Assembly (NCBI RefSeq): GCF_032854445.1
Contig: NC_088300.1
Span: 46,927,682 to 46,991,681 of the forward strand
Length of the DNA: 64,000 nt
Reading direction: 5' to 3'
Source: Liolophura sinensis
Taxonomy: Eukaryota; Mollusca; Polyplacophora; Chitonida; Chitonidae
Position 1 is the first letter of the stretch; each line of letters opens with the position of its first letter. Positions 22,701-33,900 of this stretch are shown piece by piece. Under the pieces are notes generated by a model. The model was not told the origin of the DNA and searched no databases. It saw only the letters and a list, made by a program, of their open reading frames with translations. Made by a program: the position numbers and the translations under genes.

Positions 22701-25700
22701 AAAGTTTCTAATTCCTTCTTTTTTTGCTCGTGGAAATACACACCTATGGCACAAAAAAAAACAAAAACAAGGAAAGTCAGGAAATTTCAACAGTCAAGCC
22801 TCTGAGAGCTACATCAGTATTAGAATCTATAGTATTAGTTTTTCCTCACTTTTGCCTGGTATACTTTTGGTGTCACACTTCAAAGGCAAACTGACATGAC
22901 CAAGTGATTAGCGCGCAAGCATTGAGCATTAACGCAGGCCCCTCTCCACCAATGCAGTCATTGTGAGTTAAGTCTAACTCAAGCATGCTGGCTTCCTCTC
23001 CACTCATACACAGGAAGGTCTAAAGCAACCTGCAGATGGTTGTGGGTTTCCCCACCCGGTTTGCTATTATCACAATGCTATGCTCTAAAGTGGCCTATCT
23101 CGTCATTCTTTACTTGATAAATATAGATCCACTCTCTGCTAAAACAGCTTCGTGACCCAGTTATCACAGAACCAACCAAATGGCAGAAATGCCTGGAGAC
23201 AGAAAAAATCCATACACAAAATATTATTGGACGGTTTACGTGATGTGATCAAACTGAAAGTTGACAGACTTCACGAGAGTGCCAGGCAACCAAATGAATT
23301 ACATGTACTGAACTGAAACGCAAGTTTTTCAGGTGGGCTGGTCAGGTAAATACAGTGAATTTGAACGAAAGTATGTTCACCACCTGGCAGTGGAAAGTCA
23401 CTGTGCTTTTGTGCTGTTGATTGACTGGAAGTCCCAAGACAACAACAACAGCCGATCAATCAGTTCCTCCAAAATGTTAGAAAACTTATACTGTTATAAT
23501 GTTCCTATCAGTCAGCAAGTGGCTAAACTTACTGCCAGTGGGTTTCCAGCGGAAAGTGTGATGGTAATTTAATCAGGCGACATAACTGCCTAAGTCTGGG
23601 TCAACATTCTTCGTAGGACAGCTGATGTGTAAGCCGTGTTTCAGTGGTTGACAAAACTTTTAAAGATTCAAAATCAAAAAAGATGTTAATCTTTTTCCAT
23701 AGGATTTCCTTCATTATCATTTTTAAAAATTCCACCAAGTTTCTCTTGGAACTGAAGTAGCATTCTAAGTACCCTAGATAAAATGAATATACACTTTATC
23801 AGTAAGGGTAATTCTTCAACAGCACCATGTCAACCTAGAACAAATACAGTACACATGTACTTACTTTGCAAGGTGTTTCTTGCCTTGTCTGTGAACAGCC
23901 AGCATGCTGACTGTGTCAAACACTGGCCTTTGGTTACAAACAGTACAAGCAAACCTGAGAACACAGAAGTGATATTAATTATAAAGCATGCAACTGTCAC
24001 AAATAATAAACCAAATTCTGCCCTGAAACTGTCAATTAAAAAAAAGGCAATTAATGACTTGAAATCCCTAAAGTGGTTTCATTTTCACAAAATCCGACAA
24101 ATAAATCATATGATACATGTATACATGTAACCTGATAAATGCTATCTTATTAATAGATGTAACAAGTTAATTATTTATTTGTTTATGCCAGTATTGTGGC
24201 GATCAAGTCCTGAATACAAATAGCCTTTAAATAAAGCAAAATTTAAAAAAAGTGGTCAAATATGTGTACAATAAGCCCCTAAGTAGTTACATGGCAGTGC
24301 ACAAAACAGTAAACATTATTATTATATCTCATGCAAATTTATCGTTGCCCCATTGGATAATATCATGCCATGTGGGGTTCAGCATTTCATGATGTTGCAC
24401 GCTGTGATGTCATTAAAGAAACATATCACATTTATTTTTGGTCGCATCTTAGGTAGTCTCCCTTTGTGTTGTGCTACATCACATCTGCCGTCTGCCTTGA
24501 GAGTCGCTGTTCTGACAATACCTACGTTTCCTACCCTACCCATTCATGCATGGAAACGTAAATAAAGTCTTCAGTGATGGGTTATCAGGGATAATAAAAC
24601 AATTTTCAGAATGAAACATAGTGTTTTGTCAACTCTCGACAGGTGATGTATCAACTTGAGCTGTGTGCTCGTTGTACGTCACCTGTCTCGAGCTGACCAA
24701 TCACAATGTTCCACTCTAAAACATGCCATAACTGTATATTATCTACAAGTAGTTTTAAGTGACACGAACAGCTGGTCTGTTCTGCACCACATGGTAGCAA
24801 CTTCTCTTTATTGACAACTATTAAAGGAAACATTCTGATAATAAATATCCTACATTCAATCTCTGGAAAATTAAAATATGTGTTACAGTAAGAAAAACAG
24901 TATAAAACACAAAAATTCTAGAAAGTGTCAAAGCTGTCAGCTTCAATAACATACATCAGATACTTGATTGCACATATCAGATCGCACAACACTCAACTAT
25001 GAAGATTAATTGAGTTAAAATCTAGGTTTGATTTTGTCTAGGGGCAACTTTTACAAGTCTTCAGGATTCTCATAGCTTTTTCATACATCACCATAACCCA
25101 TGGACAACGTCATAACTGAAAAAGTTATTCGAAATATGATACACAATTTTAGCGAATCCTGATTGTAATCTTCCAAACACCAATTATCATTTGCCGATTC
25201 TTAGCATGATCTCTCAACCAGCTAATAAGTAACGATTCTGTATGACCCCAGTTTACATGTAACAGCTTCATGTACTATTAAAACCATATTTTTGGGTACA
25301 AAAGAATCTGAGTGGGTTTATTAGGGCTACGCAGGTCATTACAAGCACGTTACATTTACCTGCCATTCCTCATCAAAAATGCTTCGTCTTCTGGAATACT
25401 TCTGCGAACAGCTCCTGTACTCTTCGCTTCTGTTTTTAATAAAAAACTTTACATTACAGATATCTTTAATCTTGTAGCATGCATTCATCAACTAACCTAA
25501 CTTACATAACAACTGAGCTTTCATTTATTTATTTATTTGATTGGTGTTTTACACCGTACTCAAGAATATTTCGCCTATATGACGGCGGTCAGCATTATGG
25601 TGGGTGGAAAAAGGGCAGAGCCCGGGGGGAAAACTCACGACTATCCACAGGTTGTTCGCAGGCCTTCCCACGTACAACAATTAAGCTCTTATGTAAGTAT

Positions 25701-26159
25701 ACATACTGGATCCAGGACTAGATATCCCTCATTAAACATTTCCTCCTATTTTCCCAACTGAACTGAATTTTATTTTCTTTTTGCAAAAATGGCATGCATG
25801 GTATATAGTCTTAAAATTCTATGAAGTCTACACTACATCAAACTGGAAATGTTTGTAGGACGAATTGTCCAACAGTGTAAAGGTAACCTTAAGGGAATTG
25901 TTCACAGGTGAAATGTCCACAGGTAAAATGTCCTAGTGGGGGTATGTCCACAGGTAAAATGTCCTAGGAAGGGGTAATTATCCACAGGTGGAATGTCCTG
26001 GTGGGGGGGGGGGGGTCTCCACAGGTGAAATTTCCACATTTGCATATATCTGGTCTCTTGGACACAGCATGAGTATCAAGTGACGAAATATGTCATATTA
26101 ATACTTACTCTAAGATTTCCCAGCAGATCTGGGTTGTCCCCATCTCTTTTAAAAGACAT
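19727..26159 (-). CDS. SCNM1: SCNM1, sodium channel modifier 1 (U12-type splicing factor), six exons found
   Basis: Exons in transcript order: 26159-26109 (ATG), 25429-25360, 23954-23865, 22743-22643, 21968-21394, 19814-19727 (TAG). The start MSFKRDGDNPD, the C2H2-type finger FACTVCNQRPVFDTVSMLAV with HRQGKKH, and the acidic end WVRDEDVEFDSDEE match human SCNM1. That protein is a component of the minor (U12) spliceosome and acts in the nucleus. The fifth exon encodes a long low-complexity linker with seven prolines in a row, making this protein about 324 residues against 230 in human. Two problems exist. In exon 2 the frame KRRVQELFAE must shift by one base (an A lost in GAAGT near 25404) to reach SIPEDEAFLM, which continues into the finger. 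The junction of exons 3 and 4 is also one base out of phase, from another indel or an unseen micro-exon. The stop codon lies in a decayed minisatellite unit. Confidence 0.88.
19815..21393 (-). other. SCNM1 intron 5 with a dispersed ~100-bp repeat
   Basis: Mostly unique AT-rich sequence. Positions 20548-20641 match, in inverted orientation, 54398-54497 in a FAR intron; the shared text includes aacattttaacccacctgat. No other structure or conserved frame was seen. Confidence 0.5.
22890..23085 (+). mobile_element. SINE family A copy, 3'-truncated and diverged
   Basis: It contains the head region with agtgattagcgcgc, the tgagttaagtctaa B-box region, and the ggcttcctctcc and caacctgcagatggttgtgg blocks seen in the complete copy at 2451-2704. 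The conserved tail is missing. SCNM1 intron 3. Confidence 0.75.
23095..23660. mobile_element. Second copy of the ~750-bp dispersed repeat
   Basis: It is collinear with 16775-17575 in RSPH14 intron 9: aaaacagcttcgtgacccag, the ggtttacgtgatgtgatc block, the caacaacaacagcc run and tttcagtggttgacaaaac appear in the same order. No open frame. SCNM1 intron 3, directly after a SINE. Confidence 0.5.
23955..25359 (-). other. SCNM1 intron 2
   Basis: A 1.4-kb intron of AT-rich sequence. I see no repeat family, hairpin or conserved frame in it. Confidence 0.5.
25522..25681 (-). mobile_element. SINE family A copy, 5'-truncated
   Basis: It shares with the complete copy the complement of the tail (ttggtgttttacaccgtact, then caagaatatttcgcc) and the gggcagagcccggggg and ccttcccacgta blocks. 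The tRNA-like head is absent. SCNM1 intron 1. Confidence 0.85.
25895..26040. repeat. Short tandem repeat with a 13-G run in SCNM1 intron 1
   Basis: Four to five units built around tccacaggtgaaatgtcc, separated by G-rich spacers of changing length. One spacer is a run of about 13 Gs near 25999-26011. Confidence 0.75.
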
Positions 26160-29100
26160 CTCCGATCATATACGTGCATGTAAATTCATATAAACATACT
26201 GGGCATTTCTAGGTGTTAAGGTGATGGTGTGTTGGAAAAGATCTAAAACAAAAAGAAAGATACAGATCAACTGCCAACGATATTACTTCAGTCACTTCAA
26301 TGGAGGCATCCATATATTTACATTAAACTGGACACAGTTGTGAATTTTGTTGAGACACATTAAGTGTGTAGTTAATCCAGGTTCTTCATACATTTATTTA
26401 AAATCGAAAATGATTTCAAGGAAATACAAACTACATTTGTGACACTAACTCCATGCAGGTATTCTGTATGTCACAGGTCCACTTAAATCTGGCTAAACCA
26501 CCACTATGGTAAGTGACCTAATATTACTTTTGGTGCTTAAGCTCACATTTTTTCAACAGGAATCATCCTACCTCCCAAACACATCTCAGAATACATTTCA
26601 ATGATCAGCAGAACTCTCAGAATCAGGTTCCATATGCATCTGTGTCATGGGCAAAACCTTAGGTCCTTAACTGTGGACTGCTGGGTCATAAATATGATAC
26701 CCAGATAAAACATATATTTTCAGCACAGTAGAAACTTTGTTTGATTTTATTTCATTTTCATTTCCAATATTTTCTTATCAATATAAATTCCTAGCACATG
26801 TATAAATGTAAGACTGTAAACACTAACAAACTCTTCTGCAAGATGTGAAAATCATTTGAAAACTAGAATTCCTTATTAAAACTTTGTTAAACATGCATAT
26901 GTAATAAATTCACATGATTGATATTCTAAGAGTTTTTCCAACATGGAGTGAAAAAATAACGAGCCACCATCCCCTTCAATTTCAGTTAAGTATAATAACC
27001 TATTCAACAATCTGTTGCCATATTTAAATCCTTCTTTGTTGTTGATACACTGTGACTGATGCACACTATCTTAACCTGTGAACAACCCGTGTTGCAGTTT
27101 ACAACTGACCTTTACAACTAACTTGCCATTAAACAATTAAATCACTACCATGATAGATCGTTCAAGCATTTTCTCCAGAATTTATAAACTGTATTTGATT
27201 TATTTGATCGGAGGTTTTACGCTGTACTAAAGAATATTTCACGTATACAATGGCGGCCAGCATTATGGTGGGAGGAAACCATTTATTTATTTTACTATAT
27301 GACGGCGACCAGCAATTATGGCGAGAGGAAAAAGGGCGGAGAAACCCACCACCATCTGCAAGGTCCCTGGCAGCTAGACCTTCCCATCGAAGGCAGTCTG
27401 TTAACACATATTTTGTAACCTTGATAAAAAAAATATACCCGTTTACTACTGTGAACAGACACCCCTACGGAACTTTGTCATTTGGCCAAACTCAGTGAAC
27501 ACAAGGCCGACATGTAATGTATCATCGATTCATGCTCACGATGGCAGTTCGTTGACGTTCTTCTCATTTTCCGGTGTTTGACGAGTTGTTGTTGTTGAAC
27601 ATTCTCTGTTTTTTTTTACCCTTTAACCTGCATCGTTTCTTTGATATGGTGTTAACAGAATTCTTGCAATGTTATATGGCCAGCTTTAATTTAAGAAACC
27701 CAAAGTTTCGGACCTCATACAACCATTTATAACATGAAATGCATGCACATTCTTTCTATCAGAAATCGAAACGAGTTTTCCCTCAGCTGAATGTCAACGT
27801 GGTTGTAATATCGCGAGATTTCGTCACTGAACGAGAAACATCCGGGACACTTTGCGCGCAGGAATTGCGCAGACGAACTTCATTTGTGAAAACATATATT
27901 CGGTTGGGATTTAGAGAAAATTTCTCCTCTGTGTGAGTATTTATGATTCGTCATATGGCCTGGTTACACAGCAGAAATATTTAAGAATGTCTTATGTGCA
28001 TGTTATCCAAAGATAATCGCAATGACGCCTTTAGAACTCTAGTTAGAGGACAGACAACAGAAGGACAGCTAACGAGACGAGTTCGACCCACTCCTCCATT
28101 TATCGCTGGAAGAATGCCAAGCCCAACTTATGACAGATGAAATATCATTTCCAGAAAACCTTTTCCGCAGTACATGTCATTGGTCTGAGGGGTTTGGAAA
28201 TTATTTATGCATGATGACATCATTGTACAACACAGCGTTCGTTGTGGTCTTCGAAACTGACTTTATTAAAAAAAAAAAAATGAGAAAAATGGCTCTGCAA
28301 ATCATAGGATGATCAGTTTTGGGGTCAGTGTTAATTTACCATCAGCTTGTCAGTTTTGCTACGTCCAGTCCAATGTTTTATATTAGTCCACTGCAAATAT
28401 CAACAGGAGAATTAATGAGCATAGAGATGAGATCCTCATTATTTTAAGTGTTGTTTGTGGAGCAGTTGGGTAGATGTTGTTAAACATCTGGTTTCATTTT
28501 GAATTTCTGTCAGTTTTGAACCATGAATGAAGATGGAGTCAATATCTTTCCTCAAAATCTATGTGTAATGGTTGTGTGTGCAAGTTCAGCACAAGCAGGT
28601 TTTGTAAGGCTTGTTGGTGATTTAAAATATTGGTTCTAAAGCAGCAAATGTCCGTACCACCAAGCACAATTTTGGCCTCTGTCCTCAGCCATGATGTAGT
28701 TCTACCGTTCTAATGTCAAAATGCCTACATCCAGACCATGGATGAATCCAGCACAATATCTCATGTTTTTCTTTACTCTGGAAGCATTGCATCCTATCAA
28801 TGTGCCTGTTTTTGTTAATACATATGGTTTATGGAGACGACAATTAACAATGGTTGCATTGGATAAACTAGTTCACATTAAACTTTCCATTGCTATTCAT
28901 CAGCCAAAGAGACCAGCAGTGTAACATTGGACAGTATAACCTAACAAACCACTTGGGAGTTTCACACACAAATGAAATGAACATACCTATGTCAGCATCG
29001 TCCTTTTTGGATGAAAGATCATCTCCTGACTTAAGTTCTAAACATATATTATTCATTTATCTGATAAACCAAATTATTTGAACATCGGATGTCAGGAACA

Positions 29101-30987
29101 GAGGTTTGTATTTTTAAAAAAAATTTAGAACCATTTAAAAACTGCAACTCAAACCGCACTATCTTGAGTATAACAAAAGCCGAAACAGACTTGACTCAAA
29201 AGTCCAACGTTTTTAAAAGAAACCACCAATGCCATAATTTTTGCAGTAAATATTCCCTGCCCCCATTAATGTTATGTTAGTCTGTATACTACAATTAAAG
29301 AAATAGAATTAACAAGGTCCAAAACAAACCATTAATGTTGAACTGCCTTGCTTGACATCAATAATTATGTTATAATTAGCTATTATATATGGACGTGATT
29401 CTGTGCTTAACTCACCAGTCGGCAGTGAGTTGTTCATAAGAAAGACCATACTAGTGCTCCATTGGCGTTCAGAATGTCCAGATTTTAGTATAGATTTATG
29501 AGGATGAATTAGCCATCATAAATTTGAAGTTACAGTTCCCATTTTAATTAGCTCAGGTGAAGATTTAGCTTTTATTTTTTTTCTCAGAGAAAAAATGCAC
29601 CGTTAATAATGTGGAATAAACAGAATTTATTCAAACAGATTTTGAATAAATCGATGTTATGTTGTTCCATGCTGGAATGGCATGTCTGAGTGCAAATTTA
29701 ATAGTTGACAATCCTCTGTGTTTCACCTTCGTTTTAAATGACCTGTTGGGACATACATGTAGAACGTTCCAAATTCAAATGATATATAATGTAGTTGTGG
29801 CATTATTCCAATTATTAAGTGTTTTGTTATCACATTTCTGTTACAGTCTGCTAACTTAAACTATGAGTCTGCCTGAAGTTACACTAGCTTGCCAAGTATA
29901 ATTAAGCAATTAATCTGAGGTTGACCTGTGGATTTCTAATGCCAGGTTGAGTCGACAAGTAATTTTGTAGCACTATATAATTACCGTGCTATAATGTAGA
30001 TTACAGCAGTATATTTAATCTTCTTTTGTCTGCAAGTTGGTGGTGATGTGACAGAATTTAAGTACCTTGACCAGGTCTTGTGTCCATGTTTTAAGTAAAT
30101 GTAAATACTGTTTTAGTGAAGATGATTTAAGGACACACCTTTTGTTGCGAAAAATTCATGGTTTATAAAACTGTTAATTTGCAGAATGCTGTATGCAAAT
30201 GCATTGAACACATTTGCTACTAACACCTTTTCACCCAAGATGTAATACATGTACCTTGCTTTACACCCATACACTCCTACCAATACTTCTTTATGAACTA
30301 TTGTTATTGAAGTATTACATGGATGAAATAATTGACTTAAATATTAGGGTCGCATCTGATTGAGTAATCGGTTACATGTTACTGACTTGGATTTGTTAAG
30401 TGTGCTGAACAGATTGAGCTTTTGCATGTATCCTGAGTTGTCTCATCTCTGAAGTCGTTCGGGTTGAATAGACTTTCATTACATACTGACCTCTGTGTGT
30501 CATACACCTTATTTAGAAGGACAGATATGGCACATTCTAGATCAAGACATTTGTTTGTACATTATAAGCTTATAGTTTTCTTGTGGTATTGGGATTTTGT
30601 GATGCATTGTAGATGTTTACATGTAATTAATCAAATCCATGCTGTGCATGAAGCTTTCTTCAAATACTAAATCTTTGGTTTATCTAGAGCCCTGGATGAA
30701 TTTTGCTTATACCACATCATATTACACTGTTAAAAATTAAATTGGTTATTGCATTGAACCAAATTCATTGTTCACTTGTCACACTTTTGTTAAACTTCTT
30801 GATCAACATTCGATTTTGTTTAAGTATTTCATGTTAATAATAACGGTTGTAGAAGCCAACTGTCATTTCCATCCAGGTGGTCTTCTTTCCATTACTTTGT
30901 AGTTTGAATAATCCATGTATTGACAGTCACATTCAGGGTAAATGTGTGCATATATTTATGTTTATAACATGTTTTTATGTTTCACAG
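26160..30987. promoter_or_regulatory. Divergent SCNM1/CNOT4 promoter region and CNOT4 first intron
   Basis: SCNM1 reads left from 26159 and CNOT4 right from an acceptor at 30987, so the CNOT4 5' UTR must start upstream. The best candidate is 27780-27935. It is locally CpG-rich, contains tatcgcgagatttcg near 27809 (close to the TCTCGCGAGA promoter element of animal housekeeping genes) and ends at a good donor (gtgagtatt, near 27931). A SINE copy lies at 27193-27400. From about 27940 to 30987 (probable CNOT4 intron 1) I see only AT-rich unique sequence and short poly-A runs. Confidence 0.45.
27193..27400 (-). mobile_element. SINE family A copy with internal partial duplication
   Basis: The tail complement (ggttttacgctgtactaaag) is followed by gcggccagcattatggtggg. 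After about 40 bp of inserted sequence, gacggcgaccagcaattatgg appears again before the cccaccaccatctgc and ccttccca blocks. The middle of the element is therefore duplicated or two copies are nested. Confidence 0.75.
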
Positions 30988-33900
30988 GAATTTTCTAGTT
31001 TGCTTTGTTCAAGCTGTACATCAAGATGTCAATTGGGGAAGAACAAGTTGAGGTGAGAGTCATGCCTTTTGAGCTATTTGAAAACAAATTGGTAGTATAT
31101 AAAGTAAGTAAAAACTGAAAGTGCATCGGATATGCACCACATGTTAGTGGGATTAACCTCAAATTGATACAAAAGTATGAATTCATTTTGATCTTACTGC
31201 AACCATTTGTACATTTATGATAAAGTTTCTGATAGGGTTTGGAAACAGGAAGTAAAGTAAAACATTTATTTGAAAAGTTCATATACTAGTATGTACATAC
31301 ATTGATACTGATAACATTCCTTTAGATTCTTTGAAGGAGAACCCCAACACCTTTATTTTCATACTAAATGTTCCCTAAGCACAATATTTTTGCTAATGTA
31401 AACTATATTTAAAAGATATTATTTGAACTAGTCCCACTTAAAAAACCCCATTAAAGTGGGACCGTCTGCCTATCTTGTTTTACAACTAATATTTTGAAAG
31501 ATACTGGAGTTGTATTTAATCCTGGAAAAGCATGTAGGGCCAACAGTGGAGTAACTGGGCGATACGATTTCCAGTTTTCTCTCACATACCGGCCACCATA
31601 GATGACGCAAACGTGCTCCCTTCTGGTTTGTCTGACGCGAATTGGACATCCATGGAATTATGGTAGCACCCTTGGAGAATTTGGTGCAGTTTCGCAGTCG
31701 ACAGATTATCATTTTTTATAGCCAGGTCAAGTGATAAGCCTACTAGCTGTGACACGAGGATTCAGCCAGTTGCAGTGATAAGAACAGTCTGTCACTCAGC
31801 ACCGGTGAAAGTAACAATTGAGCTAATCTTTCATGTTTTAAAAAACTATGACTGGCAAAATCAGTAAAGCTGCAATTATATTGAATGGAAACAGCGGATG
31901 GTAACACATAGAAATGCCAATTTTTTTCCCGTTACGGGCTTCAAAGTGCGCCATGCTGTAGGGTATCGCATGCACAGCGGCCCGTAGGAAATGTGTGAAC
32001 TGAGCTGGAGGGCCTCGTGGCCACTGAAGGGCAAATGCTAGCAGCTCCCTACAGTTCGTGTCACAGCCTGCTGTTTCAGACAAGCAAGTAACTAAACAAC
32101 TTAATTCTGGATTCCAGGAGTGAGAATCTGGACTTCTTTTCTTTGTTTGGCTATTTTGGGGTAATGGGGGATATAAGCCTTGTCCATCAGCTTTTTATTT
32201 TAGTAGGTAGGGCTGAATTGTGACTACAGTTAAGTCATCTGTAGTCAGAGGGGGTATTTTGATGAAATCTGTTCCACATTTTCCCAATCTGGGACTTATA
32301 GGCCACGTATGTAACTTTACAGCACCATGCGTTGTGTTACTGCAGTCGCAAAGCCACACGTTGGACATGGAATAATCTTGAAATTAGTTGTAAATATATA
32401 GCAATTTTCTCCTGTGATCTGTGTTGTACACATACAGAAGCATACCCGCAGGGAATAAACCATCGTGACGTCACAAGGTCAACAATGGCTCGGTTGTAGT
32501 GCAGTAGATTTTCTGATGTTTGATCAGCAAATTCTATCTTTTTTCTTCTGTTTTTGATGTTTTAAACGCTCAGAATGGATTCAGGAAATATAAAATTTGC
32601 AGTTTGGAAGGTCCAGTGCTGGGGTTCTACTTCAAGGTCTATGTATTCAGAGTTGCAAATAGTTTTGAGCAGTGCTAATATATCTTTGTAAATACTTGAA
32701 TTTTGTGAAATAATTTTCATGCAAAAATTGCCTAATAACACATTTTCTTTCATAAGAATGGGCGATCTGCAGATATTTCATGGACATGATTTCCATTAAA
32801 TACAATTTGGCTGTTGTTCTTTTGTCCTGTTTGTAGTGCCCTCTGTGCATGGAACCATTGGAGATGGATGACATTAACTTTTTTCCTTGCACATGTGGAT
32901 ACCAGGTATAGATTTAAAGTAGCAGTCTTCTGTCTTCCAATGAAAATTTATGCCGCATATGGAAAAGCAATCTTGCTTTCTTTTCAGTCAAAATTAATTC
33001 ATGTTTAATACTCGAGAAGTATTGTACAAGTATCTGACATATTGTACTTTGTAATTTGTAATTTCTTGCCAGTCTCAAATAATCTAGACTTTTCAAGCCT
33101 TTTGTAATATATTTATATGCCTCAGGGACACGTTGTATATATGAACTGATATTCGGTTTCTAATATTGAGTGTAAAACACAGTTTTGTTGCTGGAAACTG
33201 CATAATATCAGTAAAAAAAAAGTCATTTTCAACAACAGAAATATAACTGTACTCAAATTGGATACTAAAAACAGAATCTTCAAAGTGCATGGCACATTAA
33301 TTTTAAGGCAGCCTGTGTAGCTGTCACACTTCACGTTGTTGTTACAATGAAAACAAGCAGTCATACCAGATAAAAGAAAGTTAGTGTTCAACAGGCTTGA
33401 CCCAAGTAATAAGGTCCAGGTACTGGACTGTGTGCAACAAGTAACTCATGTTTGATTTTACTCAATGTATGATGTGTTTAAATAATAGAGAAATAACTAG
33501 AGAAAGGTTTTTAATTAATTCTTTCACTGAAAACCACCTGTAAATGTTATATGTGTAAGTTACTGTTATCATTTTGGAAGTTCTTGTCTATACAGAAATA
33601 TATAGGTAACTAGCCTACACAATACAACATAAAAATTCTCTTGGTTTGTAGAAAAGATTAAATTTGGATTCCACATTGGTCAGTAAAAATTTTTTAGTCT
33701 CAATTTAACCCCTGCTAGAAACTCAATTTTTGAATTTCCGTAAAATTTCGACTTCTATAAGTCTGTGTACCTATGCCAAACCACCTCAGTTTCTAAAACT
33801 GTTGATGCACCAAAAGAATTTTATTTTGTGTAGGGCTGTCTAATAATTTTAGCAAGGTGAGGTTAGGGCCAGCATACTAAAACAGTATGTAGAGAAGTTA

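Noticed and set aside
31450-32500. CpG-richer segment in CNOT4 intron 2 considered as an inserted transposon or retroelement
   Set aside because: No terminal repeats, target duplication or reverse transcriptase or integrase-like frame could be found.
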